Position numbers and translations under genes: made by a program. From Pseudomonadota bacterium (GTDB taxonomy: Bacteria; Pseudomonadota; Gammaproteobacteria; Pseudomonadales; Pseudomonadaceae), in assembly GCA_023431055.1 (NCBI GenBank), contig JAEYXX010000039.1, positions 1 to 39,964 on the forward strand: DNA of 39,964 bases, read 5' to 3'. Under the pieces are notes generated by a model. It saw only the letters and a program-made list of their open reading frames with translations. It made no database searches and was not told the DNA's origin. This document shows, piece after piece, positions 26,102 to 34,808 of the stretch; position 1 is the stretch's first letter; each line of letters starts with the position of its first letter.

Positions 26102-27277
26102 ATGTCCGATATCGTCATCGTCAGCGGCGCCCGTACTCCCATGGGCGGTTTTCAGGGCAGCCTGGCCAGCGTGCCGGCCGTCGATCTGGGTGCTGCTGCC
26201 ATTCGTGAAGCAGTCAAGCGCGCCGGTATCGAGCCAGCCGACGTGCAGGAAGTAATCATGGGCTGCGTGCTGCCCGCCGGCCTCAAGCAAGGCCCGGCGC
26301 GCCAGGCGTCGCTCAATGCCGGCCTGCCATCCGCCACCGGCTGCACCACCATCAACAAGCTGTGCGGCTCGGGCATGAAGGCGGTGATGATGGCCTTCGA
26401 TTCGCTGAAGGCCGGTAGCAACCAGGTCATGATCGCCGGCGGCATGGAAAGCATGTCCAACGCGCCCTATGTACTGGAAAAGGCCCGCACCGGCCTGCGC
26501 ATGGGCCATGGCGAGATCAAGGACCACATGTTCCTCGACGGCCTGGAAGATGCTCGCACCGGACGCCTGATGGGCTCCTTCGCCCAGGAAACGGCCGACC
26601 AGTACGGCATCACTCGTGAGGAGATGGATGCCTATGCCATCGAGTCGCTCAAGCGCGCGCAGGCGGCGATCAAGGATGGCTCGCTGGAGGCGGAAATCGT
26701 GCCGATCACCGTCACGTCGCGCAAAGGCGAATTGGTGGTCAAGGATGACGAGCAACCACTGACGGCCAATCTCGACAAGATTCCCGCGCTCAAGCCCGCT
26801 TTCAAGAAGGACGGCACCATCACCGCAGCCAACGCCAGCTCGATCTCCGACGGCGCCAGCGCGCTGCTATTGATGACGGCTGATGAAGCTGCCAGGCGTG
26901 GCCTCAAACCGCTGGCCAGGGTCGTTGCTCATGCCACCCAGAGTCAGGACCCGAGCGAATTCACCCTGGCGCCCATCGGCGCGATGAGCAACCTGCTGAA
27001 GAAGACCGGCTGGAGCAAGGATGAGATCGATCTGTTCGAGATCAACGAAGCCTTCGCCATGGTGACCATGCTCGCCATGCGCGAGCACGGTCTGGATCAC
27101 GCCAAGGTCAACGTCTTCGGCGGTGCTTGCGCTCAGGGCCATCCGGTCGGCTCCACCGGCTCGCGGATCATCCTCACCCTGATCAACGCCCTGCAGAAGA
27201 AAGGCGGCAAGCGCGGCGTCGCCTCGCTTTGCATCGGCGGTGGCGAAGCCACCGCAGTCGCCATCGAACTGCTGTAA
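26102..27277 (+). CDS. Acetyl-CoA C-acetyltransferase (thiolase)
   Basis: This 391-residue enzyme is a thiolase. The acyl-binding cysteine is C88 in NKLCGSGMK. The second motif NEAFA is followed by GGACAQGHPVGSTG (H347), and C377 lies in CIGGGEA. It condenses or cleaves acetyl-CoA units and belongs to the AtoB/PhaA-like side of the family rather than FadA, judged by length and motifs. GAGGTAACACC precedes the ATG. It faces away from the acyl-CoA ligase across a 190-base divergent region, suggesting shared control. A strong terminator ends it. Confidence 0.93.
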   Translation: MSDIVIVSGARTPMGGFQGSLASVPAVDLGAAAIREAVKRAGIEPADVQEVIMGCVLPAGLKQGPARQASLNAGLPSATGCTTINKLCGSGMKAVMMAFDSLKAGSNQVMIAGGMESMSNAPYVLEKARTGLRMGHGEIKDHMFLDGLEDARTGRLMGSFAQETADQYGITREEMDAYAIESLKRAQAAIKDGSLEAEIVPITVTSRKGELVVKDDEQPLTANLDKIPALKPAFKKDGTITAANASSISDGASALLLMTADEAARRGLKPLARVVAHATQSQDPSEFTLAPIGAMSNLLKKTGWSKDEIDLFEINEAFAMVTMLAMREHGLDHAKVNVFGGACAQGHPVGSTGSRIILTLINALQKKGGKRGVASLCIGGGEATAVAIELL

Positions 27278-27288
27278 GCCAGCCCATT

Positions 27289-27324
27289 AACGAAAGAGCC
27301 CCGCAACTGCGGGGCTCTTTCGTT
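27289..27324. terminator. Strong bidirectional terminator
   Basis: A perfect 16-bp inverted repeat (27289-27304 and 27309-27324; core GAGCCCCGC / GCGGGGCTC) with loop AACT and CTTTCGTT-type ends on both strands. It lies between the convergent thiolase and LysE genes and touches the LysE stop codon. Confidence 0.9.
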
Positions 27325-27953
27325 TAGCGCATCTCGGTCAACGCCAGTTTCACACCGATCCCCACCAGCACCGCGCCCATCAGCCGGTCGAACCAGTGCC
27401 CCATGCGGGCGAAGCCGGCGCGCACGCGTTGCTGGCTGAACAGCCAGGCCACCAGACAGAACCAGAACGCCGTAGCCAAGGCCAGATACAGGCCATAGCC
27501 GGCCTGCACCAGCACTGGGGTATGCGGGTTGATCACCACGGTGAACAGCGACAGGAAGAACAGCGTCGCCTTGGGGTTCAGGCCATTGGTGATGAACCCC
27601 GTGACGAAAGCACCACGGCCGCTGCGCTCGCCTGCTGCCAGATTCAGCTCGGTGCTGGCCGGGTCGGCCGGGCGCGCGCGCAGCGCCTTGATGCCGATGT
27701 ACAGCAGATAAGCTGCCGCCAGCCATTTCAGCGCATTGAACAGCACGATGGACTGCGACACGATCAGGCCGATGCCGAGCAGTGAATAGGTCACGTGGAC
27801 CAGAATCCCGCTGCCCACACCGAAGGCGGTGAACAAGCCGGCGCGGCGACCGTAGCCGACGCTTTCGCGCACGACGATGGCGAAATCCGGCCCGGGGCTA
27901 GCCACTGCCAGCAGGTGAATAAGGGCAACGGTGAGAAATTCGGTCCAGTACAT
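27324..27953 (-). CDS. LysE-family translocator
   Basis: This 209-residue integral membrane protein belongs to the LysE/RhtB exporter family. It has the N-terminal pattern ALIHLLAVASPGPDFAIVVRESVGYGRRAG, several hydrophobic segments, and FITNGLNPKATLFFLSLFTVV, a family hallmark. Members export amino acids or similar metabolites from the cytoplasm; the substrate cannot be named. I chose the ATG at 27953 because CGGAGCC precedes it and the family starts there; an upstream open frame of 29 codons has no support. The hydroxyacid dehydrogenase gene is divergent, 79 bases away. Confidence 0.9.
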   Translation of the reverse strand: MYWTEFLTVALIHLLAVASPGPDFAIVVRESVGYGRRAGLFTAFGVGSGILVHVTYSLLGIGLIVSQSIVLFNALKWLAAAYLLYIGIKALRARPADPASTELNLAAGERSGRGAFVTGFITNGLNPKATLFFLSLFTVVINPHTPVLVQAGYGLYLALATAFWFCLVAWLFSQQRVRAGFARMGHWFDRLMGAVLVGIGVKLALTEMR

Positions 27954-28032
27954 GGTGGCTCCGCAGCGACGGTGAAGGTCTGGTAGGCTCGCCAATCTAC
28001 TCTTGCGACCCTCCTGCGAAAAGGTACAGCTG

Positions 28033-28998
28033 ATGAGCAACAGCCCACGCGCCGTCTTCCTCGACCATGCCTCCCTCGACCTTGGCGACCTCGATATGCA
28101 GCCACTGCATCAGGCCTTCGCCGAGCTGACCCTGCACGCACACACGCGTCCGGATCAGGTCGCCGAACGCCTGCAAGGCGCGCAGGTCGCCATCAGCAAC
28201 AAGGTGCCGCTGGACGCTGCCACCTTTGCCGCCTGCCCCGAACTGAAGCTGGTGCTGGTGGCTGCCACCGGCACCAACAATATCGACCTGAATGCGGCCA
28301 GTGACCACGGCGTAACCGTGTGCAACTGCCAGGGCTACGGCACGCCGTCCGTGGCGCAGCACACGCTGATGCTGCTCCTGGCGCTGGCCACGCGCCTGCC
28401 CGATTACCAGCGTGACATCGCTGCAGGTCGTTGGCAGCAGGCCAGCCAGTTCTGCCTGCTCGATCACCCCATCGTCGAACTCGAAGGCAAGACTCTGGGC
28501 ATGCTCGGCCATGGCGAACTGGGCGGCGCCGTTGCCCGCTTGGCCGAAGCCTTCGGCATGCGCGTGCTGCTCGGTCAATTGCCCGGCCGTCCGCCGCGCG
28601 CCGATCGCCTGCCGCTGCACGAACTGCTACCACAGGTCGACGCCCTGACCCTGCACTGCCCGCTCAACGAACAGACGCGCAACCTGATCGGCGCGCAGGA
28701 ACTGGCGCTGATGAAACCGCGCGCATTCCTGATCAACACCGCGCGTGGCGGCCTGGTCGACGAACAGGCCTTGGCCGATGCCCTGCGCCGTGGCCATCTG
28801 GGCGGCGCCGCAACCGACGTGCTGCTGCAGGAGCCACCGAAGGACGGCAACCCGCTGCTGGCCGCCGACATTCCCCGCCTGATCGTCACCCCGCACAGCG
28901 CCTGGGGCAGCCAGGAAGCGCGCCAGCGCATCGTCGGCCAGGTCGTGGAAAACGCCGCCGGTTTCTTCGCCGGTGCGCCGCTGCGAGTCGTCGGGTAA
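28033..28998 (+). CDS. D-2-hydroxyacid dehydrogenase (hydroxypyruvate reductase type)
   Basis: This 321-residue enzyme is an NAD(P)H-dependent D-2-hydroxyacid dehydrogenase. The Rossmann motif is GMLGHGELGGAVA. Catalytic residues are the arginine in NTARGGLVDE, the glutamate in LLQEPP and the histidine in VTPHSAWG. The sequence style matches the protein annotated in P. putida as hydroxypyruvate reductase/glycerate dehydrogenase (HprA), beside the same acyl-CoA ligase; this is from memory. The ATG at 28033 has AAAAGG upstream, while the earlier in-frame ATG at 28003 has none. Probable role: glycerate/hydroxypyruvate interconversion. Confidence 0.9.
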   Translation: MSNSPRAVFLDHASLDLGDLDMQPLHQAFAELTLHAHTRPDQVAERLQGAQVAISNKVPLDAATFAACPELKLVLVAATGTNNIDLNAASDHGVTVCNCQGYGTPSVAQHTLMLLLALATRLPDYQRDIAAGRWQQASQFCLLDHPIVELEGKTLGMLGHGELGGAVARLAEAFGMRVLLGQLPGRPPRADRLPLHELLPQVDALTLHCPLNEQTRNLIGAQELALMKPRAFLINTARGGLVDEQALADALRRGHLGGAATDVLLQEPPKDGNPLLAADIPRLIVTPHSAWGSQEARQRIVGQVVENAAGFFAGAPLRVVG

Positions 28999-29112
28999 GC
29001 TGCGCAGCTTTTTCGGGGGGCGACGGGCCGGCGCTGCACTTTGGCAGCAATGCCTCGGTTTCATTCTCCCGGCCCTCTTACCTTTCCGCATCACAGATTT
29101 GTAGGAAGCACC

Positions 29113-30108
29113 ATGGACCCGCGAAGCGAAGTTCTCCTGCGCCAGGCCCAGCTGTTCGAAGGCGAGCTGTTGCTGGCAGGCCTGCCGGCCGACGACCTGC
29201 TCGGAGCCCTGCCGCAGGCACATGGCTGGAACTGGCACGCCGGCGACCAGGCACAACTCGCCTCACGCTTTGCCGGTCGCAGCCACTTCGGCACACGCCT
29301 GCCGGAAGGCGACTACCGCGCCGCCGTGCTGTTTCTCCCCAAGTCGCGCGAGCTGACCGACTACCTGCTGCAAGCGCTTGCCTCGCGCCTGGCAAGCAAA
29401 GCGCTGTACCTGGTCGGTGAAAAACGTGGCGGCATCGAACGCGCGGCGAAACAGCTGGCCGCCTATGGCAAGCCGCGCAAGCTCGACAGCGCGCGGCATT
29501 GCCAACTCTGGTGCGTCGAGGTGGATCAAGCGCCAGCAGTACCGGACCTGCATGCCCTGGCTCAAAGCTACCCATTGCAGTTGGCCGACGGTGCACTGGA
29601 GATCGTCACTCTGCCCGGCGTGTTCGCGCACGGCCGGCTGGATCGCGGCAGCGCGCTGCTGCTCGAGCACCTCGATGACCTACCGGGGGGCCATCTGCTG
29701 GACTTCGGCTGCGGCGCCGGCGTGCTCGGCGCGGCGCTCAAAAGGCGTTACCCGGACAGCGAGCTGAGCCTGCTGGATGTCGATGCCTTCGCCCTGGAAA
29801 GCAGCCGCCTTACGCTGGCACGTAACGGCCTGGCAGCCAACCCGATCGCCGGCACCGGCATCGAATCGGCGCCTGAGGGACTCAGCGCCATCGTCAGCAA
29901 CCCGCCGTTTCATCAGGGTGTGCACACCGACTACCAGGCCAGCGAGAACCTGCTGAGCCAGGCTGCGCGCCACCTGGTTAAAGGTGGCGAGTTGCGTCTG
30001 GTGGCCAACAGCTTCCTCAAGTATCCGCCTCTGATCGAGCGCCATCTCGGCCCTTGCCGCACCCTGGCCGAGGCAGAGGGTTTTCGCATCTACAGTGCCC
30101 GTCGCTGA
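29113..30108 (+). CDS. rsmC: 16S rRNA guanine-N2 methyltransferase RsmC
   Basis: This 331-residue SAM-dependent methyltransferase matches RsmC, which modifies G1207 of 16S rRNA. It has a degenerate N-terminal methyltransferase-like half (about 1-165) and a catalytic C-terminal half with the SAM-binding segment [15 protein letters not shown] and the catalytic NPPF motif (VSNPPFHQG). Length is normal. AGGAAG lies just upstream of the ATG at 29113; an earlier ATG at 29041 is not supported. It precedes the manganese riboswitch, with no clear terminator between. Confidence 0.92.
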   Translation: MDPRSEVLLRQAQLFEGELLLAGLPADDLLGALPQAHGWNWHAGDQAQLASRFAGRSHFGTRLPEGDYRAAVLFLPKSRELTDYLLQALASRLASKALYLVGEKRGGIERAAKQLAAYGKPRKLDSARHCQLWCVEVDQAPAVPDLHALAQSYPLQLADGALEIVTLPGVFAHGRLDRGSALLLEHLDDLPGGHLLDFGCGAGVLGAALKRRYPDSELSLLDVDAFALESSRLTLARNGLAANPIAGTGIESAPEGLSAIVSNPPFHQGVHTDYQASENLLSQAARHLVKGGELRLVANSFLKYPPLIERHLGPCRTLAEAEGFRIYSARR

Positions 30109-30154
30109 ATTGGGCTTGCTCCCAACGCAACGCTTGGGCACAATTGCGCCCGTC

Positions 30155-30280
30155 CTAGGGGAGTAGTCTCCCGCGAGCGCCCTGCTCGCCCGGTATGCGT
30201 CAACACACTTGCTCCGCAGAGCATGGCGTATACGACCCAAGGCCTTCACAGAGAGGCCTGCGGTTTGACAAGACCTATGA
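30155..30280 (+). ncRNA. yybP-ykoY (Mn2+) riboswitch aptamer
   Basis: The leader carries the conserved yybP-ykoY signatures in order: GGGGAGTAG (30158-30166), the GTCAACACACTTG block (30199-30211), and the closing CAAGACCTATG (30269-30279). The TAGG at 30156-30159 pairs with CCTA at 30274-30277 to close P1. A variable arm with a perfect short stem AGGCCT and AGGCCT-type pairing lies between (30239-30259). The downstream gene encodes a TMEM165/GDT1 Mn exporter, exactly the class of gene this riboswitch usually controls (family knowledge). It should turn the gene on when Mn2+ is high. The borders are approximate. Confidence 0.9.
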
Positions 30281-30352
30281 CACGCACAACCTATACCCGG
30301 GGCGGGAAGGTCGTTCGTGTCATAAGCCGTGTCGACCCGCCCCCTGTAGGAA
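30276..30352 (+). promoter_or_regulatory. Riboswitch expression platform with alternative helices
   Basis: Two helices are directly visible. TATGACACG (30276-30284) is a perfect 9-base complement of CGTGTCATA (30316-30324) and overlaps the 3' strand of aptamer P1, so the two cannot form together. GGGGCGGG (30299-30306) pairs perfectly with CCCGCCCC (30336-30343). The ribosome site GTAGGAAA (30347-30354) can pair with CCTAT, present twice (30274-30278 and 30290-30294). There is no T run after the hairpin, so control is probably at translation; that is inference. Confidence 0.6.
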
Positions 30353-30357
30353 ACCTG

Positions 30358-30942
30358 ATGCTGGAATCGCTGTTCGTCCCCACCCTGATCGTTGCCCTCG
30401 CCGAAATCGGTGACAAGACCCAGTTGCTCGCCCTGCTGCTGGCCGCCCGTTTTCGCAAACCCTGGCCGATCATCTGGGGCATAGTCGTCGCCACCCTGGC
30501 CAACCACTTCGCCGCTGGCGCCGTCGGTAACTGGGTCGCCGGTTTCTTCTCCCCCGCCACTCTCAGCTGGATTCTCGCAGCCAGTTTCGTCGCCGTGGCG
30601 GCCTGGACCCTGGTACCGGACAAACTCGACGACGACGAAGCATCCGGCCTGAAGAAATACGGTCCCTTCCTCACCACGCTGATCGCCTTCTTCCTCGCCG
30701 AGATGGGCGACAAGACCCAGGTTGCGACCGTGATGCTGGCCGCGCAGTACCCACACTTCATTCTGGTGGTGGTCGGTACCACGCTGGGCATGTTGATCGC
30801 CAACGTACCAGTGGTGCTGGCGGGCAATTTCGCAGCCGAACGTCTGCCGCTGACTCTGATCCGCCGCCTGGCCGCCTGCGCCTTCGCCGCGCTGGCAATC
30901 TATGCCGGCTACCAGGCACTGAAGCTGAGCGGCCTGATCTGA
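30358..30942 (+). CDS. TMEM165/GDT1-family (UPF0016) manganese exporter
   Basis: This 194-residue membrane protein has two copies of the family motif E-x-G-D-K-T-Q: EIGDKTQ at 16-22 and EMGDKTQ at 115-121, each at the start of a three-helix half. About six transmembrane helices are visible. Bacterial members (MneA type) export Mn2+ and protect from manganese stress. The yybP-ykoY riboswitch directly upstream supports that role. The ATG at 30358 follows GTAGGAAA; an earlier in-frame ATG at 30223 lies within the riboswitch and is rejected. Confidence 0.93.
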   Translation: MLESLFVPTLIVALAEIGDKTQLLALLLAARFRKPWPIIWGIVVATLANHFAAGAVGNWVAGFFSPATLSWILAASFVAVAAWTLVPDKLDDDEASGLKKYGPFLTTLIAFFLAEMGDKTQVATVMLAAQYPHFILVVVGTTLGMLIANVPVVLAGNFAAERLPLTLIRRLAACAFAALAIYAGYQALKLSGLI

Positions 30943-31053
30943 CGAACCACTGACGTCAACGAGCCGGCATTTCGGCCAATCCCAGCCCCCTCCTCCCTGC
31001 TGCTAAAGTGCCTGCCACGTCACATGGAGACGGCCTGCAGCCGGGAGGACAGC

Positions 31054-31497
31054 ATGTCATTGGATGATCGCAAGAAGCTGGTGTGCCAGCACATCGACCT
31101 GGCCTGGAACAAGGGGCGCCTGGCGCTGGCTGAACAACTGCACAGCCGCGATTTCCTCTACAAGAGCTCGTTCATTGGCAGGCCGCTTGGCAGCGCCGGC
31201 TTCGTGCAGATGGTGCAGGACATCCGCCTTGCAATGCCGGACCTGCAGGTGGTGGTCGAGGAATGCATCGCCGAAGGCTACAAGGTGGTCACCTGGAGCA
31301 CCCTGATCGGCACCATCCAGAAACCCGCACTGGGCTACCCGCCCAGCGACAAGGTGCTGAGCATCTCAGCCATGGCGTTCTGGACGCTCACCCCCGGCAA
31401 CGAAATCCAGGAAATCTGCACCATGTTCGACATGGAAAGCTTCCGCGCTCAGCTGGGTCTGCAAACCCGTCCACTTGCCGAAACCGCCCTGCCCTGA
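31054..31497 (+). CDS. SnoaL/NTF2-like protein (predicted ester cyclase type)
   Basis: This 147-residue protein has the cone-shaped NTF2-like fold pattern of SnoaL-type polyketide-cyclase-like proteins: N-terminal helices (LVCQHIDLAWNKGRLALAEQLHSRDF), the VQMVQDIRLAMPDLQVVVEE block, and strands ending in AFWTLTPGNEIQEICTMFD. These are often small binding or isomerase-like proteins; the ligand is not readable. GGGAGGAC precedes the ATG at 31054; an ATG ten codons earlier is less likely. A large hairpin follows the gene. Confidence 0.85.
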   Translation: MSLDDRKKLVCQHIDLAWNKGRLALAEQLHSRDFLYKSSFIGRPLGSAGFVQMVQDIRLAMPDLQVVVEECIAEGYKVVTWSTLIGTIQKPALGYPPSDKVLSISAMAFWTLTPGNEIQEICTMFDMESFRAQLGLQTRPLAETALP

Positions 31498-31502
31498 AAC
31501 GC

Positions 31503-31538
31503 AAACGGCGCGCCGTGAACAATCACGCCGCGCCGTTT
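31503..31538. terminator. Bidirectional hairpin between convergent genes
   Basis: Two 16-base arms (31503-31518 and 31523-31538) pair with a single mismatch around the loop ACAA; the ends are AAACGGCGCG and CGCGCCGTTT. It sits between the stop codons of the SnoaL-like and M48 protease genes. T runs are only three long, but the stem is long. Confidence 0.7.
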
Positions 31539-31550
31539 CCTGGCCCCAAA

Positions 31551-32372
31551 TTAACGCCCGGCCTTGGCCTGCTCGTACAGCGGCATGACCTTGGGGATCG
31601 CCGCCTGCAGTGAGGCGATACGGCTGCTGGACGACGGGTGGGTACTCATGAACTCGGGCGGCGCACCACCACCGGCGGCCTCCATCTTTTGCCACAGGCT
31701 GATGGCCGCATTCGGGTTGTAACCCGCGCGGGCAGCCAGCTCCAGGCCAATCAGGTCGGCCTCGTTCTCGTTACTGCGGCTGTTGGGCAAGGTCAGGCTG
31801 TACTGCACCACGGTATCGGCCAGAGCCATGCTCGTCTCACCCAACCCCAGCAGGGCGCTGGCCCCCTGCCTGGCGACCTGAATACCATACGCCTTGGACA
31901 TCGCTTCACGGCTGTGCTCACGCAGCGCATGCGCCATCTCGTGGCCCATGATCGCGGCGATCTCGTCATCGGTCAGCTTCAGCTTCTCGATGATGCCACT
32001 GTAGAAAATGATCTTGCCGCCCGGCCCGCAGTTGGCATTGAGCTCTGGGCTCTTGATCAGATTGACCTCCCACTGCCAGTTGGCGGCATCCGGGCGAAAA
32101 CGCGGTGCCTGCGGAATCAGCCGCCCGGCAATGGTCTGCAGACGCTTGGCATTGGCACTGGTCTTGTCCAGCACACCCTTGCTCGATGCTTCGCTCAACG
32201 TCTGCTGATAGGACTGCGCGTACATCTGGTTGACTTCATCAGCTGACAGCATGCTGAACATGTACTGCTTACGCTCAACCCCCACCGCACCACCACTGGT
32301 GGTATTGACGGCCTGGCATCCCGCCAGCAGCAGGGCAGCCGCCAGGCCACTCAAATAATGAACCTTGCTCAT
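31551..32372 (-). CDS. M48-family metalloprotease, lipoprotein
   Basis: This 273-residue protein has a lipoprotein signal with lipobox LLAGC (C19). The zinc protease motif HEMAH is at 144-148 (IMGHEMAHAL), and the third-ligand motif ENEAD is at 202-206. The organisation resembles LoiP/YcaL and related outer-membrane M48 proteases, which degrade misassembled envelope proteins. It has no TPR domain, unlike BepA. Location is predicted to be the periplasmic face of a membrane. The start ATG at 32372 has GGAGATGGC upstream. Confidence 0.91.
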   Translation of the reverse strand: MSKVHYLSGLAAALLLAGCQAVNTTSGGAVGVERKQYMFSMLSADEVNQMYAQSYQQTLSEASSKGVLDKTSANAKRLQTIAGRLIPQAPRFRPDAANWQWEVNLIKSPELNANCGPGGKIIFYSGIIEKLKLTDDEIAAIMGHEMAHALREHSREAMSKAYGIQVARQGASALLGLGETSMALADTVVQYSLTLPNSRSNENEADLIGLELAARAGYNPNAAISLWQKMEAAGGGAPPEFMSTHPSSSSRIASLQAAIPKVMPLYEQAKAGR

Positions 32373-32564
32373 CGAGCCATCTCCTTGAATCGGACACTTA
32401 TGCTAGGCCGCTCCCGCACGACGAGCAACCGCAGCACTTGCACAATGGCCACGCGCCACCTTTGCTCAATGCAACAGCAGCCAGAACCTTGACCTTTGGC
32501 CCTAAGGTTTTGCCTTGTCGTGGCCGACAACCCGTGACAGGCCACATTGCGTCCGGGAGCTCAC

Positions 32565-34715
32565 ATGAAGTTCAAGTCGATCCAGTTTTCCGTCGCATTC
32601 CTCGCCGGAGCCAGTGTGCTGGCTGTGGTCGTGGCATTGGTGCTCTACGCCCTGTTCGCCAGCGACCGAACCCAGAATCTGGTGCAGCAACGCACCCAGG
32701 TCCTGCTCGAGCAGGTCATCGAGCAGCGTCTTTCCTCGCTGGCGCAGGCCCAGGTCAGCGAAATCCAGCGAGAACTGGAAGCGCCCCAGCAGATCACCGC
32801 CGACCTGGCGCGCGTCAACGCCATGCTCGGCATGACCGATGCCGGCGGCATCCCACTGCTCAGCATTAGCCGCGAAGAACTGGCCAACCTGGTGCGCGAA
32901 ACCACGGCGCAGACCCCCAAGCTGCTGGGCAGCTATATCGGCTGGGAACCGAACGCCTTCGACGCCAGCGACGACCTCTACGCCGGCAGCCACGAAAAGG
33001 GCTACGACGGCAGCGGCCGCTTCCTGCCCTGGTGGTATCGCAACGCCGACGGCAGCCTGGGGCTCGACGCCATCAGCTCGATGGAAAGCGAAAAACTGCT
33101 GCCCACCGGGGTACGCGAAGGCGAGTACTACCTGTGCCCCAAGGAACGCAAACGCCCCTGCGTGATCGATCCTGCCCCCTACGACGTCGGCGGCAAGATG
33201 ACCATGCTCGCCTCCTTCACCTCGCCAATTCTGGTCAACGGCGAGTTTCGCGGTATCGCCGGGGCTGATCTGGCGGTCAACTTCATCCAGGAACTGTTGG
33301 TCAAAGCCGACGCCCAGCTCTATGGCGGCGCTGGCGAGATCGCCCTGATCGCCAGCAACGGCCGTATCGTCGCCTCCACCCAGGCACCGGAAAAGCTCGG
33401 CGAGCCCGCTACCGAGCTGCTCGACGCCAACGAACTGGCCAACCTGAGCAGCCTGCAGCCCGGCATGCCGAAGTACGACGTGCATGTCGAGGACGATCCC
33501 GCCGACAACCATATCGAGCTATTTCTCAGCTTCACCATCGGCCAGACCGACGCTCGCTGGGTGCTGATGCTGGTACTGCCGCTGGATACCGTGATGGCAG
33601 ACCTGCGCCAACTGCAGGCTGAGCTCATCACCCAACGCGATGGCGATACCCTGGGCATGACGCTGGTGGGCTTGCTGATCGCTGGCCTGGGTCTGCTGGT
33701 GATCTGGCTCGTCGGCTACGGCATCGCCCGCCCACTGCGGCAAATGGTCGGCATGCTCGACGATATCGCCAAGGGCGACGGCGACCTGACGGTACGCCTG
33801 CAGGTCGACCGCAAGGACGAACTGGGGCAGATCGCAGCGGGCTTCAATGCCTTCTTGGCCAAGCTGCAAACCATGATCGCGTCCGTGGTGACCTCGGTGC
33901 AGCAGGTCAGTGACTCTTCCGAACACACCGCTGACATTGCCATCCGCACCAATCAGGGCGTGCAGAAACAAATGTCGGAGATCGAACTGGTCGCCACCGC
34001 AGTGCATGAAATGACCGCCACCGCGCAGGACGTCGCACGCAACGCCACGCATGCCGCAGAGGCGGCCGCACATGCCGACCGCGCCGCCAATCAGGGCAAG
34101 CAGGTAGTGCAGGAGACCTCGGCAGCGATCTCCGCCCTGGCCAGCGAGATCGGTCGCGCCGTGAGCGTAGTGCAGAACCTGGCCAAGGACAGCGAGAACA
34201 TCAACGCCATCCTCATCGCCATACGCGGCATCGCCGAGCAGACCAATCTCCTGGCGCTCAACGCCGCCATCGAGGCCGCCCGCGCCGGTGAGCAGGGTCG
34301 CGGCTTCGCCGTGGTCGCCGATGAGGTACGCAATCTGGCGCAGAAGACCCAGCAGGCCACCGAAGAAATCCAGAACATGATCCAGCAGCTGCAGCAGGGC
34401 ACACGCGAAGTGGTCAAGGTGATGGAGCAGAGCCAGAGCAAGACCGACGATAGCGTGGAGCACGCCAACCAGGCCGCTCAATCGCTGGAGTCCATCACCC
34501 AGGCGGTGTCGGTGATCAACGACATGAACACGCAGATCGCCAGCGCGGCCGAGGAGCAGAGCGCGGTAGCCGAAGACATCAACCGCAACGTCACCAATAT
34601 CGGCCAGGTCGCCAACGAGGTGGCCAGCGGTGCCGACGAAGCCAGCCAGGCCAGCGCCCAACTGACCAAGCTGGCCGAACAGCAACGCAGGCTGATCAAC
34701 CAGTTCAAGGTGTAA
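32565..34715 (+). CDS. Methyl-accepting chemotaxis protein with dCache sensor
   Basis: This 716-residue chemoreceptor has a first transmembrane helix (about 8-30), a long periplasmic dCache_1 domain (about 34-345), a second helix (about 365-388), HAMP (about 388-442) and a signalling coiled coil with the tip [20 protein letters not shown] (about 560-580). The ligand pocket region reads [12 protein letters not shown] and [10 protein letters not shown]. This resembles amine/polyamine-type receptors more than the PctA amino-acid motif, but I cannot assign a ligand. GGGAG precedes the ATG at 32565; an ATG six codons upstream is less likely. No CheR/CheB-binding tail pentapeptide (W-x-x-x-F type) is visible at the C-terminus. 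Confidence 0.92.
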   Translation: MKFKSIQFSVAFLAGASVLAVVVALVLYALFASDRTQNLVQQRTQVLLEQVIEQRLSSLAQAQVSEIQRELEAPQQITADLARVNAMLGMTDAGGIPLLSISREELANLVRETTAQTPKLLGSYIGWEPNAFDASDDLYAGSHEKGYDGSGRFLPWWYRNADGSLGLDAISSMESEKLLPTGVREGEYYLCPKERKRPCVIDPAPYDVGGKMTMLASFTSPILVNGEFRGIAGADLAVNFIQELLVKADAQLYGGAGEIALIASNGRIVASTQAPEKLGEPATELLDANELANLSSLQPGMPKYDVHVEDDPADNHIELFLSFTIGQTDARWVLMLVLPLDTVMADLRQLQAELITQRDGDTLGMTLVGLLIAGLGLLVIWLVGYGIARPLRQMVGMLDDIAKGDGDLTVRLQVDRKDELGQIAAGFNAFLAKLQTMIASVVTSVQQVSDSSEHTADIAIRTNQGVQKQMSEIELVATAVHEMTATAQDVARNATHAAEAAAHADRAANQGKQVVQETSAAISALASEIGRAVSVVQNLAKDSENINAILIAIRGIAEQTNLLALNAAIEAARAGEQGRGFAVVADEVRNLAQKTQQATEEIQNMIQQLQQGTREVVKVMEQSQSKTDDSVEHANQAAQSLESITQAVSVINDMNTQIASAAEEQSAVAEDINRNVTNIGQVANEVASGADEASQASAQLTKLAEQQRRLINQFKV

Positions 34716-34808
34716 GGGACTTCATCAGATAGGGTGCGCCGCGCGCATCGGTTCTAGGCCAGCCGCGGTGCGCACAACCTGGTCGGTCCCTCGACACCCT
34801 GCGCAGGC

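Noticed and set aside
28431..29420. 329-codon open frame on the plus strand
   Set aside because: It overlaps the hydroxyacid dehydrogenase and the start of rsmC in another frame and is rich in arginine, proline and alanine, as shadows are.
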